From positions 310,001 to 374,000 of the forward strand of contig NZ_NEVN01000004.1 in assembly GCF_002261475.1 (NCBI RefSeq): a stretch of DNA of 64,000 nucleotides, read 5' to 3'. The position numbers were made by a program, and so were the translations under genes. Each line of letters begins with the position of its first letter. Within the stretch, counting starts at the first letter, position 1. The stretch is from Bordetella genomosp. 5 (GTDB lineage: Bacteria; Pseudomonadota; Gammaproteobacteria; Burkholderiales; Burkholderiaceae_B). Positions 39,550-49,136 of this stretch are shown one piece after another. A model generated the notes under the pieces. That model worked only from the letters and a program-made list of their open reading frames with translations. It was not told the DNA's origin and searched no databases.

Positions 39550-40728
39550 ATGAAGCACGGGATGATGCAGGGATGGCGACGCTGGCTGGCGCCGCTGGCC
39601 ATGGCCGCCGCGCTGGGCCCGGCGGGCGCGGCGCATGCCGCCGAGGACATCGTGATCGGCGGCTCGATCCCGCTGAGCGGGGTGTTCGCCTTCGCGGGGC
39701 AGGGCATTCACGCGGGCATCGGCGACTACGTGAAGATGATCAACGAGCAGGGCGGGGTGAAGGGCCGCAAGGTGGTCTATGTGCCCGAGGACACGGCGTA
39801 CAAGGTCGATGCCTCGGTGGCCGCGTTCAAGAAGATCACCAGTCAGAACAAGGTGAACTTCTACTACGGTGACTCGACCGGCTTCTCGAAGACGATCAAC
39901 GCCGAGCTGGATCGCGCCGGCACGATGATCATGAGTGGCGCCTCGTTCGCGACCGAATTGAACGATCCGAAGAAGTATCCCAATCAGTTCATGCTGGGCC
40001 CGGACTACACCGAAATGTTCGGCATCCTGCTGCGCTACATCGCCAAGGAAAAGCCCGGCGCCAAGGTGGCGTTCGTGTACTCGGATACCGAGTTCGGCCG
40101 CGATCCGATCGCCAGCTCGCGCGGCGTGGCCGAAAAGCTCGGGCTCAAGGTGGCCACCGAGATCATGACGCCGCCGGGCAGCGTGGATGTGTCGACCGAG
40201 GTGATCAAGCTGCGCCGCGCCGACCCCGACTTCACGATCTTTCATGGCTACGTGCTGGCGCCGATTCCCGAGTTCGTGGGGCAAGGCAAGCGCATGGGCC
40301 TGAAGACGCGCTACATGGGCACGTTCTGGACCATGGACAACTCCACCGTGATGCAGATGGGCGAGGACGCGGAGGGATTCATGGGCGTGATGCCTTACCG
40401 CTACTACTACGATGACTCGGAGAAGGCGCCGATGCTCGAGAAGATCCGCGCCATGCGGCCGCAGTATCAGAGCACCGGCTATATGCAGGGCTTCCTGGCT
40501 GCGATGCTGTTCACCGAGACGGCCAAGCGAACACTGGACGCGGGCAAGGACCTGACCGCCGCCAACATGAAGGCCACGCTCGACGGCATCAAGGACTTCG
40601 ACACCGGCGGCATCATCGGCGTGCCCATCACCATCAAGGGTAACTCGATCCCCGTCGGGCGCATCTATCGTGCCGATACCAAGCAGAAGAAGATGGTGCC
40701 GGCCTCCGACTGGATCGTGTTGAACTGA
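39550..40728 (+). CDS. HAAT-family substrate-binding protein (LivK-like)
   Basis: Periplasmic binding protein of 392 residues that feeds the LivHM importer. A strong ribosome site (AGAGGAG) precedes the ATG, and a signal peptide ends at AGAAHAAED (about residue 31). The mature part begins IVIGGSIPLSGVFAFAGQGI. Other family segments are VAFVYSDTEFGRD and FTIFHGYVLAPIPEFVGQGK. Given the adjacent acyl-CoA ligase and thiolase, the cargo is more likely an aromatic or aliphatic acid than an amino acid; this is inference from context. Confidence 0.92.
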   Translation: MKHGMMQGWRRWLAPLAMAAALGPAGAAHAAEDIVIGGSIPLSGVFAFAGQGIHAGIGDYVKMINEQGGVKGRKVVYVPEDTAYKVDASVAAFKKITSQNKVNFYYGDSTGFSKTINAELDRAGTMIMSGASFATELNDPKKYPNQFMLGPDYTEMFGILLRYIAKEKPGAKVAFVYSDTEFGRDPIASSRGVAEKLGLKVATEIMTPPGSVDVSTEVIKLRRADPDFTIFHGYVLAPIPEFVGQGKRMGLKTRYMGTFWTMDNSTVMQMGEDAEGFMGVMPYRYYYDDSEKAPMLEKIRAMRPQYQSTGYMQGFLAAMLFTETAKRTLDAGKDLTAANMKATLDGIKDFDTGGIIGVPITIKGNSIPVGRIYRADTKQKKMVPASDWIVLN

Positions 40729-40737
40729 AGGCCGGCC

Positions 40738-41541
40738 ATGTCTGAAACCGTGCTCGAGGTGCGCAACGTCGAAGTGGTCTACAACAAGGCCGTGCAGGTG
40801 TTGCGCGGCCTGTCGCTGGCGGTGCCGCGCGGCCAGATCGTGGCGCTGCTGGGCAGCAATGGCGCGGGCAAGTCGACCACGCTGAAGGCGGTGTCCGGTC
40901 TGCTGGCGCTCGAAGACGGTGAGCGCGTGCAGGGCGAGATCCGCTTTCTGGGGCAGGAGACCGCGCGGCTGGCGCCACAGTCGCTGGTGCGCGCGGGTCT
41001 GGCGCATGTGATGGAGGGGCGCCGGGTGTTCGAAGACCTCACGGTCGAGGAGAACCTCGTCGCGGCGACCTACGCGCTGACGGGCCGGGGGCAGCGCCCC
41101 GACTTCGACCTCGTGTACGGCTACTTCCCGCGGCTGCACGAGCGCCGGCGCGGACTGGCCGGTTATTTGTCCGGCGGCGAGCAGCAGATGCTCGCCATCG
41201 GCAGAGCGCTCCTGGCCAAGCCGTCGCTGATGCTGCTGGACGAGCCCTCGCTGGGTCTGTCGCCGATGTTGGTGGAGAGCCTTTTCCGCATCATCGCGCG
41301 CATCAACGCGGAGCAGGGCGTGTCGATGTTGCTGGTGGAACAGAACGCCTCGGTCGCGCTGGCGGTCGCCCATTACGGCTACATCATGGAGACCGGCAAG
41401 ATCGTGATCGACGGCAGCGCCGAGCGTCTCGCCGGCGACGCCGATGTGCGGGAGTTCTATCTGGGTGTGGGCGGGGGCGGGGAGCGCCGCGGCTTTCGCG
41501 ATCTGAAGCACTACAAGCGCCGCAAGCGCTGGTTGTCGTGA
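40738..41541 (+). CDS. livF: Branched-chain-type ABC importer ATPase LivF
   Basis: 267-residue ATPase with Walker A GSNGAGKS, signature GYLSGGEQQMLAIGRAL, Walker B LMLLDEPSLGLSP and switch region LLVEQNASVAL, all LivF-type. A basic tail (LKHYKRRKRWLS) extends beyond the usual end. It overlaps the acyl-CoA ligase gene by 4 bases (GTGA). Because livG is broken, this may be the only working ATPase of the importer. Confidence 0.94.
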   Translation: MSETVLEVRNVEVVYNKAVQVLRGLSLAVPRGQIVALLGSNGAGKSTTLKAVSGLLALEDGERVQGEIRFLGQETARLAPQSLVRAGLAHVMEGRRVFEDLTVEENLVAATYALTGRGQRPDFDLVYGYFPRLHERRRGLAGYLSGGEQQMLAIGRALLAKPSLMLLDEPSLGLSPMLVESLFRIIARINAEQGVSMLLVEQNASVALAVAHYGYIMETGKIVIDGSAERLAGDADVREFYLGVGGGGERRGFRDLKHYKRRKRWLS

Positions 41542-43394
41542 AGGAGCTGGCCGTGGCCGATACACCGACGCCTCTCACCCTGCCCGCCCTGACCCTGCCG
41601 CAGATGCTGCGCGAGCAGGCCCGCGCCATGCCGCAGCGCGTGGCGTTGCGCCAGAAGGAGTTCGGCATCTGGTGGCCCCTCACCTGGCGCGCCTACTGGG
41701 AAGCCAGCGTCGAGGTCGCGCTGGGATTGCAATCGCTGGGACTGGGGCCGGGCGCCCACGTCGCCGTGATGTCGGAAAACCGCCAGGAGTGGTTGCTGGC
41801 GCAACTGGGCGCGGGTGTCCTCGGCGCCGTGACCGTGGGCGTGTACGCGACGAGCCCGGCCGCGGAAGTGGGGTTCGTGCTGGAACACGCGGATGTCGAT
41901 CTGGTCGTCTGCGAGGATCAGGAGCAGGTCGACAAGGTGCTCGAGGTGCGGGCCCGGCTGCCGCGCCTGCGCGCGATCATCATGATCGAGACCAAGGGTC
42001 TGGGCAGCTATCCCGACGAGGTCCGCGCCGGCATCGTGCCCTTTACCGAACTGCGGGCGCGCGGCGCTCAGGCCGCGCCCCAGGCCCGCATCGATCTGGA
42101 GGCGGCGCTCGAACGGCAGTCGCTCGAAGACGTGGGGCTGATGATCTACACCTCGGGCTCCACCGGCAAACCCAAGGGCGCGATGATCCGCTACGCCAAT
42201 ATGCGCGGCGTGGCGCCGGGCATCGCGGAGCGCCTCGGCATGAGTGCCGGGAGCGTGCATCTTTCGTATCTGCCCCTATGCCACGTGGCCGAGCAGATGC
42301 TCTCGAGCTTCGTGCCCATCTACCTGGGCTCGCAGGTGAACTTCGGCGAGTCGATCCGTACGGTGCAGGAGGACCTGCGCGAGGTCGCGCCCACGGTGTT
42401 TCTGGGCGTGCCACGGATCTGGGAGAAGCTCCATGCCGCGATCAGCATCAAGACCCAGGAATCGGGCCGGCTGCGGCGGGCGCTCTTGCGTCATGCGCTC
42501 GCGGCCTGCATGCCGTTTCATGAGAAGGCCGCGCATCAGCGCAGCCTGCGCGAGCGGCTGGTGCACGGATTCTGGTACTGGCTCGTGCTGCGTGCCCTGC
42601 AGAACTTCATCGGGCTTCGGCGGGTGCGCGTCGCGCTGACGGGCGCGGCGCCGATTTCGCCGCAGGTCGTGCGGTTTTTCCGGGCCCTGGGCGTGCCGCT
42701 CATCGAGGTCTACGGCCTGACCGAATCCACCGGCATGGTCCTGGGCCAGCGGCCCGACGCGGTGCGCGTGGGCACCGTCGGCGAGGCCACGCAGGGCGTG
42801 CGATGGCGGCTGGGCGAGCACGACGAGCTGCAGCTGCACGGCGAGATGGTGTTCGCGGGCTACTACCGCAATCCCGAGGCCACGGCGCAGACGCTGCGCG
42901 ACGGCTGGCTGCATACCGGCGACGTGGCGCGAGTGGACGGCGATCAACTGCGCATCGTCGATCGCCTGAAGGACATCATGATCACCGCGGGCGGCAAGAA
43001 TCTCACGCCGACGGAGATCGAGGGCGCGGTCAAGGGCAGCCCGTATGTGAAAGAGTGCATCGCGATCGGCGACGGCCGGCGTTATGTGTGCGCACTGATC
43101 CAGATCGAGTTCGACACGGTGGCGAAATGGGCCGAACTGCGGGGGCTGTCGTTCACGCATTTCCGCTCGCTGGCCGAGCATCCGGAGGTCCGGCGCATGG
43201 TGCAGCAGGAGATCGATGCGGCCAACGAGGGGCTGGCGCCCGTGGCGCAGATCAAGCGCTTTCATCTGCTGGTGAAAGAACTCGATCATGACGACGACGA
43301 AGTGACGGCCACCATGAAGGTGCGCCGCGCCAATATTCACCGCGCCTACGCCAGCGAGATCGAGGCGCTCTATCGTGAGCAGGAGGCGGCATGA
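41538..43394 (+). CDS. Long-chain-type fatty acyl-CoA ligase (AMP-forming)
   Basis: ANL-superfamily enzyme of 618 residues that activates a carboxylic acid to its CoA thioester. The AMP-binding P-loop is IYTSGSTGKPKGAM near residue 208. A later motif is EVYGLTESTGM, the hinge motif reads LRIVDRLKDIMITAGGKNLT and the C-terminal lysine region is YVKECIAIGDGRRYV. Long insertions resemble the FadD15/long-chain group. The GTG start overlaps livF (GTGA) and the end overlaps the thiolase gene by 4 bases, so import and activation are coupled. Confidence 0.92.
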   Translation: MKELAVADTPTPLTLPALTLPQMLREQARAMPQRVALRQKEFGIWWPLTWRAYWEASVEVALGLQSLGLGPGAHVAVMSENRQEWLLAQLGAGVLGAVTVGVYATSPAAEVGFVLEHADVDLVVCEDQEQVDKVLEVRARLPRLRAIIMIETKGLGSYPDEVRAGIVPFTELRARGAQAAPQARIDLEAALERQSLEDVGLMIYTSGSTGKPKGAMIRYANMRGVAPGIAERLGMSAGSVHLSYLPLCHVAEQMLSSFVPIYLGSQVNFGESIRTVQEDLREVAPTVFLGVPRIWEKLHAAISIKTQESGRLRRALLRHALAACMPFHEKAAHQRSLRERLVHGFWYWLVLRALQNFIGLRRVRVALTGAAPISPQVVRFFRALGVPLIEVYGLTESTGMVLGQRPDAVRVGTVGEATQGVRWRLGEHDELQLHGEMVFAGYYRNPEATAQTLRDGWLHTGDVARVDGDQLRIVDRLKDIMITAGGKNLTPTEIEGAVKGSPYVKECIAIGDGRRYVCALIQIEFDTVAKWAELRGLSFTHFRSLAEHPEVRRMVQQEIDAANEGLAPVAQIKRFHLLVKELDHDDDEVTATMKVRRANIHRAYASEIEALYREQEAA

Positions 43395-44551
43395 TGACCG
43401 AACCGGTGATCCTGGAGGCCTTGCGTACGCCATTCGGGCGGCCGGCCGGGCAGTGGGCGCAGCACCGCCCCGATGCGCTGCTGGCCGGCGTGCTGCGCGA
43501 CGTGACGGCCAGCGCGGGCATGCCCCCGGAGGCGATCGACGACGTCATCTGCGGTTGCGTGAGCCAGGCCGGCGAGCAAGGCGCGAACATCGCGCGGCAG
43601 GCCGCGCTGCTCGCCGGCCTGCCCGAGTCGGTGCCCGGCGTGACGCTCAACCGCATGTGCGGATCGAGCCAGCAGGCGCTGCATTTCGCGGCGCAGGCGG
43701 TGGCGGCGGGCGATGCCCGTTATGTGCTGGCCTGCGGGGTGGAGAGCATGACGCGCGTGCCCATGTTCCTCGACGTGACGCTGGGCGCGCGGCCTTTTAC
43801 CGGCTTCGACGGTCTGCATCCCGATCTGCTCGTCCGCTACCCGATTCCGCATCAGATCGAGAGCGCGGAGCGCATCGCGGCGCAATGGCAGCTATCCCGC
43901 GAGGCGCTGGATGCGTGGTCGGCACAGAGCCATGCGCGGGCCTGGCACGCGAGCGCTCAGGGTTGGCACGACGAGCTGACGGCGGGCGCCTCAGGCGAGC
44001 GCACGCCGCGAGACGAAGGCATACGCGAGCACGTCGACCCTGCCCGGATGGCGGCCATGCGTCCCGTGCTGGATCCCGCGGGCCCCGGGCGGGTCACGGC
44101 GGCCAATGCGAGCCAGCTCGCGGACGGCGCGGCCGCCATTCTCGTCGGAGACCGGCAGCAGGCATTGGCCGACGGCATCCGGCCACGGGCACGCTTCCTG
44201 GCGCGCGTCGTGGTGGGCTCCGATCCGCTGCTGCAACTCACCGGTGTGATTCCGGCGACCGAGCGCGCGCTGCGTCAGGCGGGCCTGGCGCTGGCCGATC
44301 TGGACTGGATCGAGATCAACGAAGCGTTCGCGTCGGTGGTGCTGGCGTGGCTGCGCGAGTTCGATGCCGATCCGCGCCGCGTGAATCCCTGGGGTGGGGC
44401 GATCGCGCACGGGCATCCGCTCGGCGCGACCGGCGCCGGTCTGATGGCCAAGATGCTGAGCGGACTCGAGCGCACGGACGGTACTCTCGGCCTTCAGGTG
44501 ATGTGCATCGGGCATGGAATGGCCACCGCGACGGTGGTGGAGCGCCTGTGA
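43391..44551 (+). CDS. Acetyl-CoA acetyltransferase / 3-ketoacyl-CoA thiolase
   Basis: Thiolase of 386 residues that cleaves a 3-ketoacyl-CoA with CoA. The nucleophile is C90 in NRMCGSSQQALHFA. The catalytic histidine lies in NPWGGAIAHGHPLGATGAGL and the second cysteine in LQVMCIGHGMATA. The glutamate-rich EINEAFASV is present. It overlaps the ligase gene (ATGA) and the TetR gene (GTGA). With the divergent crotonase it gives three of the steps of a beta-oxidation-like route. Confidence 0.93.
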   Translation: MMTEPVILEALRTPFGRPAGQWAQHRPDALLAGVLRDVTASAGMPPEAIDDVICGCVSQAGEQGANIARQAALLAGLPESVPGVTLNRMCGSSQQALHFAAQAVAAGDARYVLACGVESMTRVPMFLDVTLGARPFTGFDGLHPDLLVRYPIPHQIESAERIAAQWQLSREALDAWSAQSHARAWHASAQGWHDELTAGASGERTPRDEGIREHVDPARMAAMRPVLDPAGPGRVTAANASQLADGAAAILVGDRQQALADGIRPRARFLARVVVGSDPLLQLTGVIPATERALRQAGLALADLDWIEINEAFASVVLAWLREFDADPRRVNPWGGAIAHGHPLGATGAGLMAKMLSGLERTDGTLGLQVMCIGHGMATATVVERL

Positions 44552-45177
44552 ACACGCCGACGGCCGGCGACGCGGCGCCAGCGCAGGCGGACACGACCCG
44601 CCGTCAGGAGCTGATCCGCGCGGCGGGCCGGTTGTTCCGCCAGCAGGGCTACGAGCGCACGACCGTGCGCGATCTGGGACGCGCCGTGGGCTTGCAGTCC
44701 GGCAGCCTGTTTCATCATTTCCGCAGCAAGGAAGAGATCCTGGTGGCGGTGATGTGCAATGGCATCCAGGAAGTGATCGACGGTGGCCGCGCGGCGATGG
44801 CCCGGTTCGAGGCGCCCGGCGATCGGCTTGCTGCGCTGTTCCGCGTGCACATGTGGAGCATGTTGCGCGGTGACGGCGGCGACGCGATGAATGCGCTGGT
44901 GTACGAGTGGCGCAGTCTGTCGGCGGAGAACAAGGCGGGTGTGAAGCGCCTGAGCGACGCGTACGAAGCGATCTGGCAGCACGCGGTCGAGGCGGCCGTG
45001 GCGGACGGCACGCTGCGCGGCGATCCCGCGATCATCAAGCGCAGCATCCTGGGCGCGATGAATCTCACGGTGCAGTGGTATCGCCCGCAAGGCCGGTTGG
45101 CGCCGGCGGAGTTCGTGGATGCCTTGCTGGTGGCGACGCTGCCGACCCTGCGGGCCGGAGCGGGCAATCCGCACTAG
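44548..45177 (+). CDS. TetR-family transcriptional regulator
   Basis: 209 residues. The N-terminal helix-turn-helix reads ELIRAAGRLFRQQGYERTTV, then RDLGRAVGLQSGSLFHHFRSKEEIL, the TetR signature. The C-terminal ligand domain resembles TetR_C regulators of fatty-acid or aromatic-acid genes (AMNLTVQWYRPQGRLAPAEF near the end). The GTG start overlaps the thiolase stop (GTGA). As last gene of the operon it would be autoregulated through the palindrome at 36604-36621. Confidence 0.92.
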   Translation: MNTPTAGDAAPAQADTTRRQELIRAAGRLFRQQGYERTTVRDLGRAVGLQSGSLFHHFRSKEEILVAVMCNGIQEVIDGGRAAMARFEAPGDRLAALFRVHMWSMLRGDGGDAMNALVYEWRSLSAENKAGVKRLSDAYEAIWQHAVEAAVADGTLRGDPAIIKRSILGAMNLTVQWYRPQGRLAPAEFVDALLVATLPTLRAGAGNPH

Positions 45178-45245
45178 GAATTGCCGGGCCACGGCGCTCG
45201 GCGACCGTCCGAAGGCGGTGGCCGGGGCGCGCGTGGCCGCAGGTG

Positions 45246-45545
45246 TTATTTCACGCGCTTCATCATGGCGCCGACCGCGCAGCCCAGGCTGATCACCAGC
45301 AGCAGGCCGGAGAGGCCGAGCAGCGCGTCGCCACCGCCGCGGTGGCTGTCGGTCGGGCCGGCATTGGTGCCGAGCCACAGCACCAGCGTGATCAGCGAGC
45401 CGGTGAGGGCGCCGACGCTGCCGGCGCATAGCGCGATGAAGAGGCGCCGCGCCCGATCAACGGGCTGGTTGGCGCCGCGCCGCGGCAGGACCACGTACAT
45501 GACCAGCACCAGGAACGCGATGATGAGCAGGAATTTGACGATCAT
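45246..45545 (-). CDS. Small inner-membrane protein, unknown
   Basis: 99 residues with three hydrophobic segments: IVKFLLIIAFLVLVMYVVL at the N-terminus, FIALCAGSVGALTGSLITLVLWL in the middle and LLGLSGLLLVISLGCAVGAM near the end, then MMKRVK. Unknown family. It begins 18 bases after lysS and is the last gene of the leftward recJ-prfB-lysS group. Confidence 0.75.
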   Translation of the reverse strand: MIVKFLLIIAFLVLVMYVVLPRRGANQPVDRARRLFIALCAGSVGALTGSLITLVLWLGTNAGPTDSHRGGGDALLGLSGLLLVISLGCAVGAMMKRVK

Positions 45546-45563
45546 GCGCGGTCCTGGTGAGGG

Positions 45564-47084
45564 TCAGTCTTCACGGCGCAGGTGCGGGAAGAGGATGACG
45601 TCGCGGATGCTGGGGCTATCGGTGAGCAGCATGACGAGACGGTCGATGCCGATGCCGCAGCCGCCCGTGGGAGGCATGCCGTACTCGAGCGCGCGGATGT
45701 AGTCGGCGTCGAAATACATGGCTTCTTCGTCGCCCGCATCCTTGGCCTCGACCTGCGAGCGGAAACGCTCGGCCTGGTCTTCGGGATCGTTGAGCTCGGA
45801 GAAGCCGTTGGCGATCTCGCGGCCGGTGATGAACAGCTCGAAGCGTTCGGTGATGCCTTCACGCGTGTCGGAGGCGCGGGCGAGCGGCGAAACCTCGATC
45901 GGGTAGTCGATGATGTAGGTCGGGTTCCAGAGCTGCGATTCGGCCGTTTCTTCGAACAGGGCGAGTTGCAACGCGCCCAGACCGGCGCGCGACAGCACGG
46001 GGCCCTTGACGTCGGCGCCGAACTTCTTGAGCTCGCCTCGCACGAACTCGATGTCATCGAGCTGGTCCTGGGTGTATTGCGGCGCGTACTTCAGGATGGC
46101 TTCGCAGATCGTGAGGCGGTCGAACGGCTTGGCCAGGTCGAGTTCGCGCTCGCCATACGTGAGCACGGCGCTGCCGGTGGCGTCGATGGCCGCCTGACGG
46201 ATCAGGTTTTCGGTGTAGTCCATGAGCCAGCGGTAATCCGCGTAGGCCGCATAGAACTCCATCATGGTGAACTCGGGGTTGTGGCGCGGGCTCACCCCTT
46301 CGTTGCGGAAGTTGCGGTTGATCTCGAACACGCGATCGAAGCCGCCGACCACCAGACGCTTGAGATAGAGCTCCGGCGCAATGCGCAGGTACATCTCCAT
46401 GTCGAGGGCGTTGTGGTGGGTGACGAACGGCTTGGCCGCCGCGCCGCCGGGAATCGGGTGCAGCATCGGCGTTTCGACTTCGAGGAAGCCGGCGTCCTGC
46501 ATCAGGCGGCGAATGCTGCCGACGGCCTTGCTGCGCGCTTCGAAGGTCTTGCGCGTGGCATCGGTCATGATGAGGTCGACGTAGCGCTGGCGGTAGCGCA
46601 GCTCCTGGTCGGACACGCCGTGGAACTTGTCGGGCAGCGGACGCAGCGACTTGGACAGCAGGCGCGCGCTGGTGGCATGCACCGAGAGCTCGCCCTTGTT
46701 CGTCTTGAACATCGTGCCTTCGATCGCGATGATGTCGCCGATGTCCCATTGCTTGAACGAAGCGTAGACCTCTTCGCCCAGCGTGCCGCGCTCGAGGTAG
46801 AGCTGGATGCGACCGGTGCCGTCCTGGAGCGTGGCGAAGCTGGCTTTGCCCATCACACGCTTGAGCATCATGCGCCCGGCCACCTTGACGTGCACGGCGG
46901 CGTCGACCAGGGACTGTTGCTCCTGGTCGTCGTATTTGGCGTGCAGCTGCGCGGCCTGCGCGTCCGGCACGAAATCGTTGGGGAACGCGACGCCGCTTTC
47001 GCGCAGCTTGGCCAGCTTGGCGCGCCGCTCGGCGATCAAGCGGTTTTCATCCTGGGCGACGGGCGCGGGCGAGTGATCAGTCAT
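45564..47084 (-). CDS. lysS: Lysyl-tRNA synthetase, class II
   Basis: Charges tRNA-Lys with lysine. The N-terminal OB-fold anticodon-binding domain ([21 protein letters not shown]) leads into the class II core. Motif 2 is [20 protein letters not shown] and motif 3 is [20 protein letters not shown], with a PHLR end. [14 protein letters not shown] is the lysine-specific loop. 506 residues, normal. It lies 6 bases after the dehydrogenase gene and downstream of prfB, as in many beta- and gammaproteobacteria. Confidence 0.97.
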   Translation of the reverse strand: MTDHSPAPVAQDENRLIAERRAKLAKLRESGVAFPNDFVPDAQAAQLHAKYDDQEQQSLVDAAVHVKVAGRMMLKRVMGKASFATLQDGTGRIQLYLERGTLGEEVYASFKQWDIGDIIAIEGTMFKTNKGELSVHATSARLLSKSLRPLPDKFHGVSDQELRYRQRYVDLIMTDATRKTFEARSKAVGSIRRLMQDAGFLEVETPMLHPIPGGAAAKPFVTHHNALDMEMYLRIAPELYLKRLVVGGFDRVFEINRNFRNEGVSPRHNPEFTMMEFYAAYADYRWLMDYTENLIRQAAIDATGSAVLTYGERELDLAKPFDRLTICEAILKYAPQYTQDQLDDIEFVRGELKKFGADVKGPVLSRAGLGALQLALFEETAESQLWNPTYIIDYPIEVSPLARASDTREGITERFELFITGREIANGFSELNDPEDQAERFRSQVEAKDAGDEEAMYFDADYIRALEYGMPPTGGCGIGIDRLVMLLTDSPSIRDVILFPHLRRED

Positions 47085-47090
47085 GGTGGG

Positions 47091-47843
47091 TCAGTTGTAA
47101 TTGCGGATGTCGTCGATTTCGGTCTTGCCGAAATCGTCGCGATCGAGATAAGCGAGGATGCGCGCGGCCACGTCGGCGGGCGCCGACAGCTTGCCGGTGG
47201 CGTGGAATTCCTGGAAGCGCGCGAGCGCCGGAAAACTGGCTTCGTCGCTGGAACGGATGGTGGCCTGCATGTCGGTGTCGACGATGCCGGGGGCGAGCGA
47301 GACGGCGCGCACGCCCTGCGCGGCGTGTTCGGCGTTGAGCACGCGGGTATACATGTCGAGCGCCGCCTTGGTGGCGCAATACACACCCCAGCCGGCGTTG
47401 GGATTGCGGCCCGCGCCCGACGAGATGTTGATGATGCGCACGTCGGCGCCCTGGCCGCGCAGGGCCGACAGGAACCGCGCGGTCAGCAGCATGACGGCCG
47501 TGACGTTGAGGTTGAAGGCCGACGCGATGGCGCTGGCGTCGGTGAGCTCGGCGGTATTGGCCACCGGGTTGACCGTGCCGGCGTTGTTGATGAGCACATA
47601 ACGGCGGGCCTGCTTCAGCGCCGCGGCCAGCCGCTCGGCCGTGGCGCCGGCCACGGCCAGATCCGACAGATCGACAGGCAGCTGCTCGAGCTCGACGCCC
47701 GCGGCGTTGGCCTGGGCGGCGAGGTCGGGATCAGTACGGCGCGCCAGCGTGACGAGGCGGGTACCGGGTTTGAGCAGGCCCCGCGCCAGGGCAGCGCCCA
47801 GGCCGCGCGAGGCGCCGGTCAGGATGGCAAGCGTGTCGATCAT
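47091..47843 (-). CDS. Short-chain dehydrogenase/reductase
   Basis: Classical SDR of 250 residues. The cofactor motif is TGASRGLGAALA at residues 9-20, the NNAG motif follows in YVLINNAGTV and the active site is IISSGAGR-like (INISSGAGR) with YCATKAAL (Y-x3-K). The lack of an acidic residue after the ARR following the first strand favours NADPH. Similar to sepiapterin/benzil reductase-like SDRs. Its insertion between prfB and lysS suggests only co-transcription, not a translation role. Confidence 0.88.
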   Translation of the reverse strand: MIDTLAILTGASRGLGAALARGLLKPGTRLVTLARRTDPDLAAQANAAGVELEQLPVDLSDLAVAGATAERLAAALKQARRYVLINNAGTVNPVANTAELTDASAIASAFNLNVTAVMLLTARFLSALRGQGADVRIINISSGAGRNPNAGWGVYCATKAALDMYTRVLNAEHAAQGVRAVSLAPGIVDTDMQATIRSSDEASFPALARFQEFHATGKLSAPADVAARILAYLDRDDFGKTEIDDIRNYN

Positions 47844-47869
47844 GTCGGATGGCTCCGGAGAGGTTGCGG

Positions 47870-48974
47870 TCAGACGCCTTGCTTCAGGCTGGCCTGGATG
47901 AAGGGATCCAGGTCGCCGTCCAGCACTTTCTGGGTGTTGGAGATTTCAACGTTGGTGCGCAGATCCTTGATGCGGCTCTGGTCGAGCACGTACGAACGGA
48001 TCTGATGGCCCCAACCCACGTCGGTCTTGGAGTCTTCGAGCTTCTGCTGCTCGGCCATGCGCTTGCGCATCTCGAGCTCGTACAGCTTGGACTTCAGCAT
48101 CTGCATCGCTTCGGCGCGGTTGCGGTGCTGCGACCGGTCGTTTTGGCACTGGACCACGATGCCGCTGGGCATGTGCGTGATCCGGACGGCGGAGTCGGTC
48201 TTGTTGATGTGCTGACCGCCCGCGCCGCTGGCCCGGTAGGTGTCGACACGCAGATCGGCCGGATTGACCTCGACCTCGAAGGACTCGTCGACCTCGGGGT
48301 AGACGAATACGCTGGCGAACGATGTGTGGCGGCCACCGGAGGAGTCGAACGGGCTCTTGCGCACGAGGCGGTGCACGCCGGTTTCGGTGCGCAGGTAGCC
48401 GAAGGCATATTCGCCTTCCATCTTGATGGTGGCGGACTTGATGCCGGCGACTTCGCCTTCGGACTCTTCGAGCACTTCGACCTTGAAGCCCTTGCGTTCG
48501 GCGTACTTCAGGTACTGGCGCAGCAGCATGGAGGCCCAGTCTTGGGCCTCGGTGCCGCCCGCGCCGGCCTGGATGTCGACGAAGCAGTTGAGCGGGTCGG
48601 CCGCGTTCGAGAACATGCGGCGGAATTCCAGCGTCTCGAGCTTTTCCTGGAAGCCGTTGGCATCGACCTCGATGGCTTCGAGCGTGGCGTCGTCTTCGTC
48701 GGCGGCGGCCAGTTCGAACAGCTCACGTGCGTCGGCCAGCCCCGAGCCGAGCTCGGTCAGCGTGCCCACGACGTCTTCGAGGGATTTCTTCTCACGGCCC
48801 AGGTCCTGGGCGTGCTTGGGGTCGTTCCAGACCGAGGCGTCTTCGAGCTCGGCGTTTACGACATGCAGGCGTTCGGATTTGGCATCGTAGTCAAAGATAC
48901 CTCCGTAGAGCCTGTTCGCGCTCCGCGTAGTCGGCAAGGCGGGCGGCGATCTGGTTCTGACGTTCGGCTTCCAT
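47870..48974 (-). CDS. prfB: Peptide chain release factor 2 (programmed +1 frameshift)
   Basis: Releases finished chains at UGA and UAA. Translation starts at ATG 48974 ([20 protein letters not shown]), reaches the in-frame UGA at 48893-48891 after 27 codons, then shifts +1 to read GAC TAC GAT. This gives [18 protein letters not shown] and 340 further residues, 367 in total (E. coli 365). The stop-codon recognition tripeptide SPF is in [11 protein letters not shown] and the catalytic GGQ is in [11 protein letters not shown]. The mechanism lets RF2 autoregulate: low RF2 favours the shift. Gene order recJ-prfB-SDR-lysS on one strand. Confidence 0.97.
48890..48904 (-). promoter_or_regulatory. 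RF2 programmed frameshift site
   Basis: On the minus strand GGAGG TAT CTT TGA C: a Shine-Dalgarno-like GGAGG three bases before the CUU slip codon, followed by UGA-C, a weak stop context. This is the canonical arrangement. Confidence 0.95.
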
Positions 48975-49043
48975 GATTGATCCTGGTGACTTTTATGCGA
49001 AACCTGGCATTTTAGCGTGCCTGAGCCCGTCTTGCTGCGGCAG

Positions 49044-49104
49044 GCGCCCGGTGCCCCCGCGGCCGGTGCTGCGCCGGCCGGTGCAGCGGCGGCCGGTGCC
49101 GCGC
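49044..49104. repeat. 15-nt tandem repeat between recJ and prfB
   Basis: CCGGTGC recurs exactly every 15 bases at 49048, 49063, 49078 and 49093, in units like GCGGCCGGTGCNGCG. It lies in the non-coding gap after the recJ stop and is almost entirely G and C. Confidence 0.7.
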
Positions 49105-49136
49105 CGGCGCCGGCCGGACTGTCCCGCTGGCCGGCG

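Noticed and set aside
43375-44547. Long plus-strand frame upstream of, and in frame with, the TetR gene
   Set aside because: It overlaps the thiolase gene in another frame and encodes an Arg/Ala-rich product; the TetR protein starts at the GTG at 44548.
45582-48005. A long plus-strand frame opposite lysS, the dehydrogenase and prfB
   Set aside because: It crosses three well-supported genes on the other strand and has no recognisable domain.
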